Shown piece by piece: positions 5,995 to 9,075 of a DNA stretch of 9,075 nucleotides. Position 1 is the stretch's first letter. Every line of letters begins with the position of its first letter. A model generated the notes under the pieces. That model ran no database searches and was not told the origin of the DNA. It saw nothing but the letters and a program-made list of their open reading frames with translations. The translations under genes and the position numbers were made by a program. The DNA comes from Ignavibacteriales bacterium (GTDB taxonomy: Bacteria; Bacteroidota; Ignavibacteria; T3Sed10-11), in the NCBI GenBank assembly GCA_003560935.1, contig PWJF01000254.1:1-9075 (forward strand), given 5' to 3'.

Positions 5995-6579
5995 ATGGAA
6001 GAAACTGCGGTTGTAAATAATACATTGGAAAAAGCGGTACATACAATACTGCTGGAGATTGGCGAGGATCCCGAACGGGAAGGATTGCTTAAAACGCCTC
6101 ACCGCGTAGCCGGAGCGATGGAATTCCTGACATCCGGATACCGGCAGGATGTTCAGCAGGTTCTCAACGGCGCCGTGTTCGAAGAAAAATATAACGAAAT
6201 GGTGATCGTGCGGGATATTGATGTTTTCAGTCTGTGTGAACATCATCTGCTTCCCTTTTACGGACGCGCGCATGTCGCATACATTCCGAACGGAAAAATA
6301 GTCGGATTAAGTAAACTGCCGCGTGTTGTAGATATGTATGCAAAGCGTCTCCAGGTTCAGGAGCGTTTAACACAGCAAATTGCACAGACGCTGTACGACG
6401 TGCTGCAACCCGACGGCGTGGCGGTAGTTATAGAGGCGCGCCACATGTGCATGATGATGCGAGGCGTTGAGAAACAGAATTCTCTCGCCACGACGAGCGC
6501 CATGCTCGGTGTTTTCCAGGAAGACCCGAAGACACGTATGGAATTCCTCAATCTTATTGACCGCCGCACCGCGCTTTAA
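5995..6579 (+). CDS. folE: GTP cyclohydrolase I
   Basis: A 194-residue enzyme that opens and rearranges GTP to 7,8-dihydroneopterin triphosphate, the first step of both folate and biopterin synthesis. [16 protein letters not shown] (23-38) is the conserved N-terminal block. Zinc ligands are Cys81 and His84 (CEHHLLPF) and Cys152 (RHMCMMMRG). His83 and His150 match the catalytic histidines. [21 protein letters not shown] is the pterin-binding signature, with Gln122 in it. This is the zinc-dependent type IA enzyme with all key residues. It begins 7 bases after the PTPS stop, with no clear Shine-Dalgarno sequence of its own, so translational coupling is likely. The order PTPS-folE places its product directly into the biopterin branch, although it could also feed folate. 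Confidence 0.97.
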   Translation: MEETAVVNNTLEKAVHTILLEIGEDPEREGLLKTPHRVAGAMEFLTSGYRQDVQQVLNGAVFEEKYNEMVIVRDIDVFSLCEHHLLPFYGRAHVAYIPNGKIVGLSKLPRVVDMYAKRLQVQERLTQQIAQTLYDVLQPDGVAVVIEARHMCMMMRGVEKQNSLATTSAMLGVFQEDPKTRMEFLNLIDRRTAL

Positions 6580-6596
6580 CGGAAAAAGGAGTCATC

Positions 6597-7295
6597 ATGA
6601 ACATATGGGTGACCGGCGCCGGTAAAGGTATCGGAAAAGCCATTGCCGAAGAATTATTACGCGAGGGGCATAAAGTCGCAATCAGTGCCCGGAACCGGGA
6701 GTCCCTCGATTCATTATCGGTCATTACCGCATACAGCGATTCACTGTTCAGAGTGCCGGTGGATGTATCCTCATTTAAGATGGTAAACGATGCCGCTCAA
6801 TTGATTAACGAAAAATTCGGTTCCATCGATGTGCTCATTAATAATGCGGGGGTAACGCAATTCAAGCCGATTATGGACACATCGATTGATGAATTTGACG
6901 AAATAATCGATGTGAATTTAAAGGGTGTGATGTACGGGATGAAAGCGGTACTGCCGTATATGACCGGGAGAAAAACGGGATGGATCATTAATATTATTTC
7001 GGTAACGGTGAATAAAGTCTTTACGAATTCGGGTGCGTATGCTTCTTCCAAAGCCGGTGTTCTTGCACTGACTAATGTGTTACGGGAAGAGGTGAGAGAT
7101 AAAGGAATAAAAGTTACTTCGATCATTCCGGGGGCTACATATACTGAAATGTGGCCCGAAGGTGTTCGGAAAAAATACGGGGAGCGGATGATGCGGCCTG
7201 AAGATATCGGAAAGATAGTCGCTGCCTTACTCCGTTCACCTGAAGACGTTATGATGGAGGAAATCACGGTACGGCCTCGACTGGGGGATTTGTAG
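6597..7295 (+). CDS. Short-chain dehydrogenase, probable sepiapterin reductase (Chlorobium type)
   Basis: A 232-residue classical short-chain dehydrogenase. The NADPH motif TGAGKGIG is at 6-13, NNAG at 82-85, and the catalytic tetrad is Asn107, Ser135, Tyr148 and Lys152 (YASSK). Arg32 after the second strand (SARNR) suggests NADP preference. Several features recall Chlorobium tepidum sepiapterin reductase as I remember it: TGAGKGIG, PGATYTEMW at 178-186, a MMRPEDIG block, and the tail EEITVRPRLGDL. That enzyme reduces both side-chain keto groups of 6-pyruvoyl-tetrahydropterin and yields L-threo-tetrahydrobiopterin. Placement right after PTPS and folE supports the call. GGAG at 6588-6591 sets the start, 17 bases after folE. 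A generic 3-oxoacyl reductase is the alternative. The stereochemistry of the product cannot be read from sequence. Confidence 0.78.
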   Translation: MNIWVTGAGKGIGKAIAEELLREGHKVAISARNRESLDSLSVITAYSDSLFRVPVDVSSFKMVNDAAQLINEKFGSIDVLINNAGVTQFKPIMDTSIDEFDEIIDVNLKGVMYGMKAVLPYMTGRKTGWIINIISVTVNKVFTNSGAYASSKAGVLALTNVLREEVRDKGIKVTSIIPGATYTEMWPEGVRKKYGERMMRPEDIGKIVAALLRSPEDVMMEEITVRPRLGDL

Positions 7296-7373
7296 AAGTG
7301 GAGGGGTTTTATAGACCGATGAATAGTTGTTTTTTAATCAATGAGCGAAGCGAATTAATATTAAAGGGTATGT

Positions 7374-8081
7374 ATGTCTTTACAAGGTCAAGTAGCAATT
7401 ATAACGGGAGCGAGTAAAGGTATCGGAAAAGCAATTGCGCTGTCGTTTGCGAAAGAGAAGATGAAGGTTGCTCTCGCGGCGCGAACGAAATCCGATCTTG
7501 ATAAAGTAGCGGAGGAAGTAAATAAACTCGGCAGTGAGGCACTCATTGTTCCTGCAGATGTATCACGAGGACAAGCCGTCGATCACTTGATTTCTCAAAC
7601 GCTTGAAAATTTCGGGAAAATTGACGTCCTTATCAACAATGCGGGAATGGGTGTATTTGCACCCGTCGATGAATTGTCGACGCAGGATTTTGACCGCATG
7701 TTTGCAATCAATATGCGCAGTGTATTTCTCTGCACACGTGCAGTATTGCCGCATATGAAAAATCAAAAATCGGGTGCGATCATAAATATTTCATCGCTCG
7801 CAGGAAAAAATTTTTTTAAGGGAGGATCCGGTTACGCTGCGACCAAATGGGCATTGAATGGTTTTACGAAGTGCCTCATGCTTGAAGCCCGTGAGTATGA
7901 TATACGCGTTTCGGTTGTCTGTCCGGGATCTGTGGTCACCGACTTTTCGCCGCACAGCGGAAAAGACCCTTCAAAGATATTACAACCGCAGGATGTCGCC
8001 GATTCGGTGCTTGCCATTTTGCGATTACCGCCGAATGCGCTCATGAGCGAGATCGATTTGCGTCCGACCAATCCGAAATAA
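7374..8081 (+). CDS. Second short-chain dehydrogenase, possible pterin reductase
   Basis: A 235-residue classical short-chain dehydrogenase. TGASKGIG is at 11-18, NNAG at 88-91, and the catalytic residues are Asn113, Ser141, Tyr154 and Lys158 (YAATK). Ala-Arg-Thr after the second strand suggests NADPH use. The C-terminal MSEIDLRPTNP echoes the EEI-V-RP tail of the preceding dehydrogenase, so the two probably belong to related subfamilies, though identity is low elsewhere and this is not a recent duplicate. It has its own AAAGGG (7363-7368). A 78-base gap separates it from the preceding gene. Possible roles are a second ketone reduction in biopterin synthesis, a dihydropteridine-type recycling step, or unrelated FabG-like chemistry. 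The context favours pterin, but the substrate is not determined. Confidence 0.7.
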   Translation: MSLQGQVAIITGASKGIGKAIALSFAKEKMKVALAARTKSDLDKVAEEVNKLGSEALIVPADVSRGQAVDHLISQTLENFGKIDVLINNAGMGVFAPVDELSTQDFDRMFAINMRSVFLCTRAVLPHMKNQKSGAIINISSLAGKNFFKGGSGYAATKWALNGFTKCLMLEAREYDIRVSVVCPGSVVTDFSPHSGKDPSKILQPQDVADSVLAILRLPPNALMSEIDLRPTNPK

Positions 8082-8088
8082 AAAAATT

Positions 8089-9075
8089 ATGAACCGATAC
8101 GACGTCACAATAATCGGCGGCGGGCCGACCGGTTTGTTTGCCGCTTTCTACGCAGGTCTGCGCGGTATGACGACCAAAATAATAGATGCGCTTCCGCATC
8201 TGGGTGGTCAGTTAACTGCGCTCTACCCTGAGAAGTATATTTACGATGTCGCCGGTTTTCCGAAAGTCCTTTCAAAAGATCTGGCTCAAAACCTCACCGA
8301 ACAGGCGCTTCAATATAACCCTGCCGTCCATCTCGGTGCAAAGATCACCGATATGCGTATCATTACCGCGGATGAAGCCGATGAAGGAAGACCTTCGAAG
8401 TATTTTGAACTTGATACCGAAGACGGCAGCACCCATCAAACATATTCAATAGTGCTGACGATCGGCATCGGCGCATTCGCACCCCGTAAACTGAATCTCG
8501 AAGATGTACAGAAGTTTGAGGGACAGGGAGTCGATTACTTCGTCAAAGATAAATCCAAATTTAAGAATAAACGTTTGTTGATCGTCGGCGGAGGGGACAG
8601 CGCTGTCGATTGGGGATTGCATTTGCACGAACTTGCCGATTCGATTACCTTAATTCATCGCCGCGACCGGTTCCGTGCACATGAGAAAAGCATCAAGCAA
8701 CTCTTCGATTCTCCGGTTGAGATAAAGATTCCGTATGAAGTAAAAGCCATCCACGGACATTCACGAGTTGAAAAAGTAACCATCATCAACAACAAAACGA
8801 AAGAAGAAGAACAACTCGAGGTCGATCATATTCTGCTGAATCTGGGATTCGTAGCAAACATCGGTAAGATAAAAGAGTGGGGACTCAATATTGTAAAAGG
8901 CGATATTGAAGTGACGAGTAAAATGGAAACGAATGTACCCGGTATTTATGCGGCGGGTGATATTGCAACTTATCCCGGCAAGTTAAAGCTGATCGCGACC
9001 GGTTTCGGTGAGGCAGCGACGTCGGTCAACAACGCGAAAACATACATTGATCCGTCGGCAAAAGCTTTCCCCGGG
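8089..9075 (+). CDS. Ferredoxin/flavodoxin-NADP reductase, thioredoxin-reductase-like, 3' partial
   Basis: The frame is open for 329 codons to the last base of the window; only a short C-terminus should be missing. The protein belongs to the thioredoxin-reductase-like FNR family of Chlorobium and Bacillus (YumC). It moves electrons between NADPH and ferredoxin in the cytoplasm. Seen: the FAD motif GGGPTG (10-15), LGGQLTALYPEKYIYDVAGFP (a family block just after), the NADPH-domain motif GGGDSAVDW (167-175), and the second FAD motif YAAGDIATYPGKLKLI (287 on). The CxxC disulfide of true thioredoxin reductases is absent from the NADPH domain, where VGGGDSAVDW continues into LHLHELAD, which confirms the FNR assignment. 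The ATG at 8089 follows the preceding stop by only 7 bases, with an A-rich leader and no Shine-Dalgarno site, suggesting coupling to the dehydrogenase gene. Confidence 0.93.
   Translation, partial: MNRYDVTIIGGGPTGLFAAFYAGLRGMTTKIIDALPHLGGQLTALYPEKYIYDVAGFPKVLSKDLAQNLTEQALQYNPAVHLGAKITDMRIITADEADEGRPSKYFELDTEDGSTHQTYSIVLTIGIGAFAPRKLNLEDVQKFEGQGVDYFVKDKSKFKNKRLLIVGGGDSAVDWGLHLHELADSITLIHRRDRFRAHEKSIKQLFDSPVEIKIPYEVKAIHGHSRVEKVTIINNKTKEEEQLEVDHILLNLGFVANIGKIKEWGLNIVKGDIEVTSKMETNVPGIYAAGDIATYPGKLKLIATGFGEAATSVNNAKTYIDPSAKAFPG

Noticed and set aside
6797..7267. A 156-codon minus-strand frame inside the first dehydrogenase
   Set aside because: It is the antisense shadow of a well-supported dehydrogenase gene and shows no recognisable domain.

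Overview
The window carries a run of plus-strand protein genes plus one tRNA. It looks like chromosomal DNA from a bacterium of the Bacteroidetes/Chlorobi (FCB) side of the tree, possibly Ignavibacteria- or Chlorobi-like. This assignment is an inference from gene content: a thioredoxin-reductase-like ferredoxin-NADP reductase, a Chlorobium-type sepiapterin reductase candidate, an animal-type 6-pyruvoyl-tetrahydropterin synthase, a tRNA without encoded CCA, and often weak Shine-Dalgarno sites. No phage, IS element or CRISPR array is visible.

Region 1 (1-3189) holds three genes: a 5'-truncated cyclopropane-fatty-acid synthase, a geranylgeranyl-reductase-like flavoprotein, and a sulfide:quinone-oxidoreductase-like flavoprotein. 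The first two together could modify membrane lipids, by methylation of a double bond with a possible later reduction.

Region 2 (3190-3555) holds tRNA-Ser(CGA) with a plausible promoter. After it comes a short non-coding stretch in which the last 17 bases of the tRNA region are repeated exactly, inside what looks like a relic of a tRNA acceptor/T-arm.

Region 3 (3556-5555) is an oxidative-stress and flavin block: a Tat-exported Fe/Mn superoxide dismutase, dodecin (a flavin-storage protein), an AhpE/BCP-like peroxiredoxin and a BCP-type peroxiredoxin.

Region 4 (5580-9075) is the most interesting part. PTPS, GTP cyclohydrolase I and two short-chain dehydrogenases follow each other closely. The first dehydrogenase closely resembles what I remember of Chlorobium tepidum sepiapterin reductase. 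Together they encode all three enzyme steps from GTP to tetrahydrobiopterin. A ferredoxin/flavodoxin-NADP reductase, 7 bases downstream and cut by the window end, may be co-transcribed and supply reducing power. No pterin-using hydroxylase or pterin glycosyltransferase is visible, so the role of the product is open.
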